From the NCBI GenBank assembly GCA_018715585.1, contig DVLH01000268.1:1-6813 (forward strand): a stretch of DNA of 6,813 nt, written 5' to 3'. The notes under the pieces are model-generated. The model was not told the origin of the DNA. It saw only the letters and a list, made by a program, of their open reading frames with translations, and made no database searches. Positions within the stretch are counted from its first letter, which is position 1. The number at the start of each line of letters is the position of its first letter. Of the stretch, positions 1 through 6,733 are shown in pieces. The position numbers and the translations under genes are program-made. The stretch comes from Candidatus Aphodomonas merdavium (GTDB lineage: Bacteria > Bacillota > Clostridia > Christensenellales > Aristaeellaceae).

Positions 1-1
1 A

Positions 2-328
2 TACCAGAAGATATACGAAGTAGCGGAATACCTTTCACAGCATATGGATACGATTACATCACTAGACCAACTTTGCGAGCCGCTGTATATCAGCAAATAT
101 TATCTCTGCCATAGCTTTAAGGAAGTAACCGGTATGAGCGTGATCGCCTTTCTCAACGCCATCCGGATTCGCCGTGCCAAGATCCTCCTGAGCGAAAGCC
201 GCTTAAGCGTCGCACAAGTGGCGCAAAGTGTCGGGTTTGAAAGTGCGGCCCGCTTTAGCAACATGTTCAAACGCTCCGAAGGAATGACACCCCGTGAATA
301 CCGGCGGCAAAAAACGGACGACGATTGA
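2..328 (+). CDS. AraC/XylS-family transcriptional regulator, C-terminal DNA-binding domain (5' end outside window)
   Basis: The reading frame is open from the left edge to a TGA at 326-328, giving 108 visible residues. An internal Met codon at 44 is not the start, because the frame continues upstream of it without a stop. The visible part is almost exactly the AraC-type double helix-turn-helix domain. The first HTH covers roughly residues 15-47 and contains ISKYYLCHSFKEVTG. A linker helix with RIRRAKILL follows. The second HTH holds VGFESAARFSNMFKR and ends in the family signature GMTPREYRR. Such proteins usually bind DNA near sugar-catabolism promoters and respond to a ligand through an N-terminal domain, here outside the window, so the effector cannot be named. 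It lies upstream of and co-directional with two glycosidase genes, 347 bp from the first, which makes it their likely local regulator (inference). Family assignment is very secure. Confidence 0.95.
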   Translation, partial: YQKIYEVAEYLSQHMDTITSLDQLCEPLYISKYYLCHSFKEVTGMSVIAFLNAIRIRRAKILLSESRLSVAQVAQSVGFESAARFSNMFKRSEGMTPREYRRQKTDDD

Positions 329-567
329 CTCGCTCACAGCGCCCAAGCCTTGCAACAACCAGCTCCTTTTCGCGTTCATTTCATGCGCCCGCAACTTTTG
401 CAGTCTCCTTGCACGCAGCGGCCTTTCCCTCGTTCAATCCGCAGCGCACGGGCTGCCGGAGCATGGACTTTGTACAACAATGCCTCCATTTCCATCTACG
501 CCCATTGCTTAACCGTCCGCCTGAAGCCATTCTTAGTGTAGCATCCGGCCGAATCGCGCGTCAATTC

Positions 568-589
568 GCTGCAATTGCTTTAAAGCAGC
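568..589. promoter_or_regulatory. Cluster of overlapping palindromes, candidate operator
   Basis: Within 22 bp lie a perfect 12-bp palindrome TGCTTTAAAGCA (576-587) and a perfect 8-bp palindrome GCAATTGC (571-578) overlapping it by three bases. Outer arms GCTGC (568-572) and GCAGC (585-589) are also complementary. The motif CAATT occurs at 562-566 and again at 572-576, one helical turn apart. The location, about 90 bp upstream of the GH2 start and downstream of a regulator gene, fits a binding site. AraC proteins more often use direct repeats, so the CAATT pair could matter as much as the palindrome. Binding is not shown; it could be chance. Confidence 0.3.
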
Positions 590-664
590 CAAAAGGTGGG
601 TTTCTTGCTGTCTTTCCGCACTCCTCTTGCGCGCCCATATCCACATTGCGTACAATTCCGCACA

Positions 665-672
665 GAGGTGAT
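665..672 (+). promoter_or_regulatory. Ribosome binding site that fixes the GH2 start
   Basis: GAGGTGAT gives eight contiguous matches to the complement of the 16S rRNA 3' end (AAGGAGGTGATC). It ends three bases before the ATG at 676. No comparable site precedes the upstream in-frame ATG at 325, so this site decides the start. Confidence 0.85.
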
Positions 673-675
673 TGT

Positions 676-3543
676 ATGTTTTCCCCTGCGATAGTGCTAA
701 ATGGGCCTTGGGAAATCGGCGATGGGCGCATTTATGACGGTACGGCCGACGTTCCTGGCATTGCACGCAATCCGGCCGCAATGCAGCAAGGAACGCTTTG
801 GTTTCGGCGCAGCGTCCGCCTTCCTCAAGCGCCGTTTGCGCGCGCGTTTCTTCTGCTGGGCGGTGCCCGGTTTTGCCCCAGCGTCTATGTCAACGGGGAT
901 TTCTGCGCCCAGGCGCAGGGCGGCATGGGACAGTTGCGCCTTCCGCTTGACCACCCCGCCTGCAAACCAGGCGCATGGATCTCGCTGGAGATTTGCTTGC
1001 ACTCGTTGCAGGACGTCCCACCCGACGATGCCTCCCGGATCCCGGAGACGGATTGGTGGCGCACGAACATCGCCTCCTGCCTATGGGACGACGTCTCCCT
1101 CTGCTTTACGGGCGAGACTGCCATCGTTCGGGTCATCCCACGCTGTACGCAGTCCCTCTCCGAGGTCGATGTGACGGTGGACGCCCCGCCGCAGCTTCCT
1201 TATCAATTGTGCATGACGCTTGAAAAGGATGGCGTTGCCATTGCGCAGACCGAGTGGTGCAGCTGCGAAGGCACTCGCGCAACGTTGCGCGCTTCCCATC
1301 CGCCGCTTGCCTGTTGGGACGTTTTCCATCCTATCCTTTATACAATGACCGTCTCCATCCGCAGCGGCGGCACCGAATCCTCAGCAAAGGTCACCGTAGG
1401 CGTGCGCACGCTGTGCGCGCAGGACAAGCAGCTGCTGCTCAATGGCCATCCGCTGAAGCTGCGCGGCACGTCGCTCGTTTGGCACCGGTTTTGTCGCGAT
1501 CCGCAGGGGCGCACCCTTGCGTTTGACCGGCCGTGGTTATGCGCCGCCTTGCTGGATCGCTTGCAGGCGCTTGGTGGCAACTTTCTCCGCTTTCATCTGG
1601 GTCAACCGCCGGAGTGGCTGCTGGACGAGCTGGACCGGCGCGGCATGTGCGCGCAGGTGGAGTGGATCTTTTTTCACGGCATGGAGGCGTCGCAGCAGAG
1701 CATGGTGCAGCAATGGCGGGAGCTGTTCGCCCTCACGGCGCGCCATCCGTGCGTGTGCATCGTGCAGCTGTGGAACGAAACAGACGGCTCGGCGGTAGGG
1801 AACGCCTGGCCTGTGCTGGAACAGCTGCGCAAAGAGATGCCCCTTCCCCTCCTTGCACACAAGGATGTGCTTCCCGTGCACAAATACTGGTGGAGCTTGT
1901 TTGAAAACCTCAGCCTCAGCTATGACGGACCGGATGATTTCCCGCTGCCCGCCATCGCCGATGAGTTCGGCGGCAATTATCTCGACGGGGACGGCATGCC
2001 AGGAGGATATCCGGAGGTTATTCCTGCATTTGCGCGCTTCCTCGGCAAAAACAATACCGCCGCGCAGCGCTTTGAGCTGCAATGCCTTTCCAACGCCCGC
2101 GTTGCGGAGTATTGGCGCATTCTTGGCATCGCAGGTTTTGCTACGTTCTGCGCGCTCAGCTCTCCAGAGGATGGCAGCCATCATTATCTGGGCCAACTGG
2201 CCGAAAACAGGCCCAAACCCGTCTGGCAAGCGTGTTCCGCTGCGTTCACGCAGGAATCCGCGTGCCTGCAGCTATGGGACCGGGCGTTCGTGCATGGCCG
2301 GCAGGTCGCTTTCCCGCTATGGTTTTTCCGCGATTGCCCCGGCAACGGTACGCTGCGCGCCCGGGTGGAGGTAGCCGGTGAAGATGGCAGCATCTCTTTT
2401 TGCTGTGATTATACAGCGCAGCCGGAGCCATACGGCCGCGCCTGCGTTGCCGCCCAGGCGCAACTGCCCGAAGGCGCAGAACGATGTACGCTTAGCGCCA
2501 GGCTTGGCGATGCGGTCTCCTCCTGGCCGGTCCGCCTCTACCCCGCCCCCAGCGAACCCCGCCTGGCTGGGACGCCCGTGCTGCTGCTGGATGGCGACGC
2601 AGAGTTGGCGGCGTTTCTCCAATCGTTTGACATGCGGCTTGCACGTCCCGAAGAGCACTGTTCTCTTGTACTTGGCGGAGCGCAGGCCGTACACCGCCTT
2701 GCGGAGGATCCCTGCCTTTGCCGGCAGGTTGAGGCCGCCGTCTCCGGCGGTGCAGGGCTGCTGTTACTGGAGGTAGGCCCTCGCGCGCTTGGCGAAGGAT
2801 ATCTAAGTGACAAGCGGGCCGCGCGCCTAGACGGTCCGACAAAAAGCGCCGAGCAGGAATGGTTCTTCCCGCTTCCCTTTGGTTTAAACCTGCGCTTTCA
2901 CAGCCTGCCAGAACCGGAAAGCTGCTGCCATCGTGCGCCCGATGCACAGGCGTTTTGGCAAGGATTGCAGGAACAGGCGCTTCAACTCTCCAACGGCTAC
3001 CGCGGCGGGCTTAACGTCCCCGCCGCCTCCATGACATTGGAAGGAATTGGGCGTGAAGCTTATCGTGCGCAGTGGTTAGCCCGCGGCGCTTCCGATTCCC
3101 TGTTCGCTTTTGAAAGCAGCGTGGCTTATGAGCTGTGCGGTTATTATGCATTCTCCGCGCAGCCGGACGCACAGGCACAGGCCGGGCTGCGGGCGCGCGT
3201 GCGCCGCTTTATGGAAGACGCCCCCTCGCTTGCAGGCGCGGTTAACCCGGAGGCAGAAATCGCCGAAGAGCCCATCGGCCGCATGTACCATTCCCTTCCG
3301 GATAGGACGGGTCGCCTGCTGCCCATCGCTATCTGCGGGCGCAACCTGGAACGGACAGCCGCTTTCCAGCTCTCATTGGACGGCGTAAAGGGAAAAATCA
3401 TCCTCTCCCAGCTGCTCACCAGCGGACGCCTGCATCCGCAGTATGCCGGTCCCGGCCTTTACGACGCCCATTTTGACCCGGAAATGGTCCGGTTTGTCCT
3501 TAATATGATGCTCGCTCTGACGAAAGGAGACGGCCATGAATAG
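676..3543 (+). CDS. Glycoside hydrolase family 2-type enzyme, 955 aa, cytoplasmic
   Basis: Predicted retaining exo-glycosidase with GH2 layout. Residues ~1-145 form the N-terminal jelly-roll sugar-binding domain (LNGPWEIGDG, YVNGDF), and ~150-245 an Ig-like sandwich. A TIM barrel starts near LLLNGHPLKLRG (254-264) and runs to about 520. E368 in VQLWNETDG fits the acid/base, and E430 in AIADEFGGNY fits the nucleophile. They are 62 residues apart, closer than in classical beta-glucuronidases or LacZ. After a further beta-rich segment (~530-622), residues ~634-946 look like an alpha/beta (amidotransferase/ThuA-like) domain: VLLLDGD, GGAGLLLLEVGP, GKIILSQLL. That accessory domain is a tentative call. 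There is no signal peptide or membrane segment, and the protein has many cysteines, so it is probably cytoplasmic. The start at 676 is chosen for its ribosome binding site and because GH2 homology begins there. The 3' end overlaps the next glycosidase gene by 8 bp. Substrate is unknown; galactosidase, glucuronidase, mannosidase and arabinosidase activities all occur in GH2. Confidence 0.88.
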   Translation: MFSPAIVLNGPWEIGDGRIYDGTADVPGIARNPAAMQQGTLWFRRSVRLPQAPFARAFLLLGGARFCPSVYVNGDFCAQAQGGMGQLRLPLDHPACKPGAWISLEICLHSLQDVPPDDASRIPETDWWRTNIASCLWDDVSLCFTGETAIVRVIPRCTQSLSEVDVTVDAPPQLPYQLCMTLEKDGVAIAQTEWCSCEGTRATLRASHPPLACWDVFHPILYTMTVSIRSGGTESSAKVTVGVRTLCAQDKQLLLNGHPLKLRGTSLVWHRFCRDPQGRTLAFDRPWLCAALLDRLQALGGNFLRFHLGQPPEWLLDELDRRGMCAQVEWIFFHGMEASQQSMVQQWRELFALTARHPCVCIVQLWNETDGSAVGNAWPVLEQLRKEMPLPLLAHKDVLPVHKYWWSLFENLSLSYDGPDDFPLPAIADEFGGNYLDGDGMPGGYPEVIPAFARFLGKNNTAAQRFELQCLSNARVAEYWRILGIAGFATFCALSSPEDGSHHYLGQLAENRPKPVWQACSAAFTQESACLQLWDRAFVHGRQVAFPLWFFRDCPGNGTLRARVEVAGEDGSISFCCDYTAQPEPYGRACVAAQAQLPEGAERCTLSARLGDAVSSWPVRLYPAPSEPRLAGTPVLLLDGDAELAAFLQSFDMRLARPEEHCSLVLGGAQAVHRLAEDPCLCRQVEAAVSGGAGLLLLEVGPRALGEGYLSDKRAARLDGPTKSAEQEWFFPLPFGLNLRFHSLPEPESCCHRAPDAQAFWQGLQEQALQLSNGYRGGLNVPAASMTLEGIGREAYRAQWLARGASDSLFAFESSVAYELCGYYAFSAQPDAQAQAGLRARVRRFMEDAPSLAGAVNPEAEIAEEPIGRMYHSLPDRTGRLLPIAICGRNLERTAAFQLSLDGVKGKIILSQLLTSGRLHPQYAGPGLYDAHFDPEMVRFVLNMMLALTKGDGHE
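3524..3529 (+). promoter_or_regulatory. Ribosome binding site of the GH106-like gene, inside the GH2 gene
   Basis: AAGGAG lies in the last codons of the GH2 gene and ends six bases before the ATG at 3536. The GH2 stop codon (3541-3543) falls after this ATG, so a ribosome ending on the first gene sits on the second gene's start. This is the usual layout for translational coupling. Confidence 0.85.
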
Positions 3544-6500
3544 CGCCCAAATTCTCAATGCCCTCGTCTCTCCGGGGGCCGAATACCGTCCCGTCCCCTT
3601 CTGGTTCTGGAACGGCGCGCTCACCGAAGCGGAGATCGATAGGCAAATTGGCGAAATGGCGCGGCAAGGCATTGGAGGCATCGCCATCTCCCCGCGCCAG
3701 GGAATGGACGTCCCATACCTTTCCCAGCGGTATTTCGCGCTTTTCCGCCATGCTGCCTTAAGCGCCTGGCGCCAAGGGATGTTCACCTGGATCTATGACG
3801 AGTATCCCTATCCCAGCGGGGCCAGCGGCGGCGAGGTGCTCATGCGCCATCCTTTGACGCGCCAAACCCAGCTCGTCCGTCACAGCTGCCAAAGCAACGG
3901 CGGAACGGTGTGCCTACCGCTGGGCGAGGGGGTCGTCCTCGACGCAAAAGCCATCCCGCTAGACGCACAGGGCCGCGCTTGCTGGGAGGGAGCGGTTGAC
4001 TTGCTTTCCTGCGTTGGTGTCGTCCCGACGGAAACCGTCTTTCAGGAATGTTCCGGCCTAACCGTCTACAACGAAAAGCGCTATTTTACCCATGGCCCGC
4101 AAATGGAGCTGCTGGCAAGCCTGCCGGCGGGACACTGGCGTTTCGACGCCTGCGTGCAGCAGCCGATTGAGGATTACAAATACTATAACGGCTACATTGA
4201 TCCATGCGATCCGGAGGCAACGGCCGCATTCATGCAAACAACGCACGAGCGCTACAAGGCGGCCGTAGGCGACTTGTTCGGAACGGTTATCCGCGGGGTG
4301 TTCACCGATGAGACGGGACTTTTGCGCATGCCGCCGTGGAGCCGGCTGTTGCCCGCCGAATACGAGCGGCGCTACGCCGAGCCGCTCGCGCCGCAGCTAT
4401 GCCGCCTCTTTGACGAAACTGCGCCCGGAAACGCTGCGCTGCGCGCACGTTATTATCATACCCTGCATGAAATGCTGCGAGAAAACTACCACCATCCCAT
4501 CGCGCGCTGGTGCCGCGAAAACGGCCTTGCCTACATTGCCGAGGTACCCGGCATGCGCATGACAACCCAACGCTATAGCGACGTGCCCGGCGGCGATTTC
4601 AACCACGAAAAGATCGGTGTTCCGCTTGACACCATACACGACCTGCACACGACGAATTACCGGCACAATCCGACCGCCATCGCTTCTCTCGCACGGCAAA
4701 AGGGCGCGCCGCGCGCGCTGGTAGAAAGCTTTCATAGCATCGGCTGGTCCATGACGCTGCAGGATGCCAAATGGGGAATCGACTACCTCACCGCATGCGG
4801 GATCAACCTTTTCAACCTGCACGCCTTCTCTTATTCCACCGCGGGGCTGCGCAAATACGACGCGCCGCCTTCCCAGTTTTTTCAAAACCCCTATTGGGAT
4901 CATTATCGCCTCTTTGCCGATTATGCGGCACGCAACGCGCTCATCAGCGCCAACACCGCCTCCTTGCACGACGTTGCCGTCCTCGAACCGACGACAACCC
5001 TCTGGACGCTTTTTACCAATCCTTTTGACGACTATGCATACGGCGGCAGCAGCGGTGCCGAGTGCGCAGAGCATGAGCGCATCCGCGACTGCTGGAGGAG
5101 CGTGCGCAAAGCGCTCTTTCATGCCCAAATCGGCTTTGACCATCTCGATGCGGAAATGCTCGCGGCCGCCAGCATCTCGGACGGAGCGCTGCGCATTGGC
5201 AACGCCGTCTATCATGCGCTTATTGTCACGCATAGCCTGGTCATTGAGGAAGACGCGCTGCGCGCGATCGAACGGTTCCGCGCTTGCGGCGGGCTTGTCT
5301 GCGTGGCCGGCAGCGCGCCCTCCCACCTGCCCGATGGCAGCGCGCTTCCCCTGCCGTTTCCGTCCAGCAAAAGCGCAGGCACGCTGCAGGAGCTTTGCCA
5401 ATGCCTGCTCGAGCGCTTGCCACAGCCCATGCGCTTTGATCCCGGCAAAGAGGGGGCTACCTCCTGCGTTTCTTGCCTGCGGGAAACGGATTGCGGCGAG
5501 CCGTGGCTCTTTGCCGCCAACCAACAGGACAGCCACATTGAAGGGATGATCCAGCTCGCAAAAGGATACGGCGGCGTGGAATGCATCGGTTGCGACGGGC
5601 GCGCGCCATTAACGCTGCGTTCAGACAGCGACGGGCGCGTCCATGTTCGCCTGGCGCCATATGAGGCGCTGTGGTTCCGGGCGCTTCGCGCGCCGGTTGC
5701 ACCTGCCGTGGAAGGTGAAACATTTCACGTCCCCGTGGATGGCCGCTGGCCTTTTCATCTAGCAGGAGGCAACCTGCTGCGCATGGAAGAGGCCCGCGTG
5801 CGCATGCAGGGCGGGGATTGGATCCGTACACGCCTGCGCCCTTACGGGCTTTTGCGCGAGTCACTGGGCGAGTTGGAAGCGGGCAGTTGGCGCACATCGG
5901 ACGGTTTTGGCCTTCCCAAGCGCATTTATTTGCAATATCCCTACACCTATCTTGTTTCCCTGGAATTCCAAGCGCGCTTTTGCCCACAGGACTTGGAGCT
6001 CGTATTGGAAGAAGCAAACCTACAAGGCGAAGCGCAAATCGCCCTCAACGGCATCCCCCTGGCACAGCGCGGTGTGCAGGACGGCCTGCTCGTTTTCCCG
6101 CTCGGCCACGCCGTACAGGAAGGAACAAACGAGCTTCTCTTCACCATCACCGTCCATCACGATTGGGATGGATTGCTTGACGCCGTATTCCTGCGGGGTA
6201 GTTTTTCCGTCGCGCCACACCGCACGCTAGAGGCGCCTGTTTCCCGCGGGACCTTTTCCACCGCATACCCGCAGGGCGCCCCGTTTTACAGCGGCGAAAT
6301 CACATGGGACGTTTGCTTTGACGCGCCGGACGCCGCAAACGCTGCATGGCTGGCGCTCCAAACGGATCAGCCGTTGCAGGACTGCATCGACCTAACCCTC
6401 AATGGCCATCCGCTTGGCCCTTGCGCGTTTTCTCCCTACCGTTGGGCCATCGAACCACAATGGCTGCGTTCACACGGCAACCGGCTCGTCCTACGCATCA

Positions 6501-6580
6501 AAAACACGCTCGTCCATCAATACGAAGGCAGATACTTCGACCCCCGCCTGCACCGGCTAATCCGCATGGAGGAGGGATGA
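3536..6580 (+). CDS. GH106-like (alpha-L-rhamnosidase-type) glycoside hydrolase, 1014 aa, cytoplasmic
   Basis: The start of the protein matches a large group of bacterial enzymes annotated as glycosyl hydrolase or alpha-L-rhamnosidase, related to CAZy GH106. Signatures are PFWFWNGALTEAEIDRQI (21-38), GIGGIAISPRQGMDVPYLS (45-63) and YDEYPYPSG (87-95). The barrel continues to about 470. FTDE (E259), YIAEVPG (E336) and VESFHSIGW (E397) are the best candidates for catalytic or calcium-binding acids; GH106 members are inverting and use two glutamates. Residues ~478-595 form a Rossmann-like alpha/beta domain (DVAVLEPTTTLW, RFRACGGLVCVAG). Two C-terminal beta-sandwich modules follow, ~800-893 (ends FLRGSFSV) and ~917-1000 (LNGHPLG, NRLVLRIKN). 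No signal peptide is seen, and the length is normal for the group. It is translationally coupled to the GH2 gene. Rhamnose release from pectic or other plant oligosaccharides is likely but not certain, as many relatives are uncharacterised. Confidence 0.82.
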   Translation: MNSAQILNALVSPGAEYRPVPFWFWNGALTEAEIDRQIGEMARQGIGGIAISPRQGMDVPYLSQRYFALFRHAALSAWRQGMFTWIYDEYPYPSGASGGEVLMRHPLTRQTQLVRHSCQSNGGTVCLPLGEGVVLDAKAIPLDAQGRACWEGAVDLLSCVGVVPTETVFQECSGLTVYNEKRYFTHGPQMELLASLPAGHWRFDACVQQPIEDYKYYNGYIDPCDPEATAAFMQTTHERYKAAVGDLFGTVIRGVFTDETGLLRMPPWSRLLPAEYERRYAEPLAPQLCRLFDETAPGNAALRARYYHTLHEMLRENYHHPIARWCRENGLAYIAEVPGMRMTTQRYSDVPGGDFNHEKIGVPLDTIHDLHTTNYRHNPTAIASLARQKGAPRALVESFHSIGWSMTLQDAKWGIDYLTACGINLFNLHAFSYSTAGLRKYDAPPSQFFQNPYWDHYRLFADYAARNALISANTASLHDVAVLEPTTTLWTLFTNPFDDYAYGGSSGAECAEHERIRDCWRSVRKALFHAQIGFDHLDAEMLAAASISDGALRIGNAVYHALIVTHSLVIEEDALRAIERFRACGGLVCVAGSAPSHLPDGSALPLPFPSSKSAGTLQELCQCLLERLPQPMRFDPGKEGATSCVSCLRETDCGEPWLFAANQQDSHIEGMIQLAKGYGGVECIGCDGRAPLTLRSDSDGRVHVRLAPYEALWFRALRAPVAPAVEGETFHVPVDGRWPFHLAGGNLLRMEEARVRMQGGDWIRTRLRPYGLLRESLGELEAGSWRTSDGFGLPKRIYLQYPYTYLVSLEFQARFCPQDLELVLEEANLQGEAQIALNGIPLAQRGVQDGLLVFPLGHAVQEGTNELLFTITVHHDWDGLLDAVFLRGSFSVAPHRTLEAPVSRGTFSTAYPQGAPFYSGEITWDVCFDAPDAANAAWLALQTDQPLQDCIDLTLNGHPLGPCAFSPYRWAIEPQWLRSHGNRLVLRIKNTLVHQYEGRYFDPRLHRLIRMEEG

Positions 6581-6644
6581 GGGGAAAGGGCATACAATGT
6601 TTTCATATTCATTTAAAATAAATTTACGTCCTTTTCCCCTTTTT
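6581..6644 (+). terminator. Long-loop stem with U-tract directly after the operon
   Basis: Beginning at the base after the GH106-like stop codon, GGGGAAAGGGC (6581-6591) can pair with GTCCTTTTCCCC (6628-6639), with one bulged T at 6632 and one G-T wobble. Five T residues follow (6640-6644). The 36-nt apical region holds a small inner hairpin, ATTTA-AAA-TAAAT (6611-6623). The GC-rich base and U-tract fit an intrinsic terminator for the two-gene unit; the large loop is atypical, which lowers confidence. Confidence 0.5.
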
Positions 6645-6694
6645 AAAAAAGTCGTAAATCACCGGTTTTCTCCCCGTGCCATAATATCGAAATG

Positions 6695-6722
6695 ATTATA
6701 GATGCCGCTGGCTTTTTGTCAG
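6695..6722 (-). promoter_or_regulatory. Minus-strand sigmaA-like promoter match overlapping the hairpin
   Basis: Read on the minus strand, CTGACA (6717-6722, five of six to TTGACA) and a perfect TATAAT (6695-6700) are separated by 16 bp. Transcription would run leftward, antisense to the end of the GH106-like gene, and no minus-strand gene is visible there. Since both boxes sit mostly within the hairpin arms, the match may be a by-product of the palindrome in an AT-rich region. Confidence 0.2.
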
Positions 6723-6733
6723 TGGCATCTATA
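6697..6733. terminator. Strong 14-bp hairpin, probable (bidirectional?) terminator or repeat element
   Basis: TATAGATGCCGCTG (6697-6710) pairs with CAGTGGCATCTATA (6720-6733) over 14 positions with a single G-T wobble, around a 9-base T-rich loop. On the + strand a run of six T begins at 6744, eleven bases beyond the stem. It is preceded by a tiny second hairpin, ACCG-TTTC-CGGT (6733-6744). That offset is not the textbook terminator spacing, and no U-run follows on the minus strand. It may be a back-up terminator, a convergent-gene terminator or a dispersed palindromic repeat. Confidence 0.5.

Larger units (their letters stand above)
329..675 (+). other. Intergenic region between regulator and GH2 gene, probable control region
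   Basis: This 347-bp stretch separates the regulator stop from the GH2 start. The GH2 frame happens to be open across all of it (from an ATG at 325), but the 117 codons translate into a Ser/Pro/Arg-rich, low-complexity stretch with no glycosidase character and no good ribosome binding site at 325. I therefore treat it as non-coding. It contains a palindrome cluster at 568-589, an 8-bp palindrome TTGTACAA at 470-477, and a -10-like TACAAT at 651-656. No convincing terminator for the regulator is visible, so read-through from the regulator gene into the GH2 gene is possible. Confidence 0.6.

Noticed and set aside
470..477. 8-bp palindrome TTGTACAA
   Set aside because: Too short to separate from chance; there are no flanking symmetric bases or paired copy nearby.
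1438..1454. Exact 17-bp repeat CTCAATGGCCATCCGCT shared with 6398-6414
   Set aside because: Both copies encode the beta-turn LNGHPL in beta-rich domains of the two enzymes and the match stops at both ends. Similar codon use on a common motif explains it better than recombination.
1537..2229. Minus-strand open frame (230 codons) opposite the GH2 catalytic barrel
   Set aside because: It lies over the catalytic region of the GH2 gene and shows no recognisable protein family; a shadow of codon bias.
4397..5536. Long minus-strand open frame (379 codons) opposite the GH106-like gene
   Set aside because: It is antisense to a gene with clear family motifs, its translation is rich in Arg/Gly/Ala as expected of a GC-biased shadow frame, and no ribosome binding site or domain is recognisable.
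6577..6621. 14-codon ORF starting in an ATGA overlap with the GH106-like stop, behind a GGAGGAGGG run
   Set aside because: The purine run simply encodes the terminal Met-Glu-Glu-Gly, its spacing to the ATG is too tight, and the ORF runs into the terminator-like stem. A remnant of a lost third operon gene cannot be excluded but is not supported.
6677..6685. Extended -10-like TGCCATAAT on the + strand
   Set aside because: No -35 box at a proper distance and no + strand gene downstream within the window.
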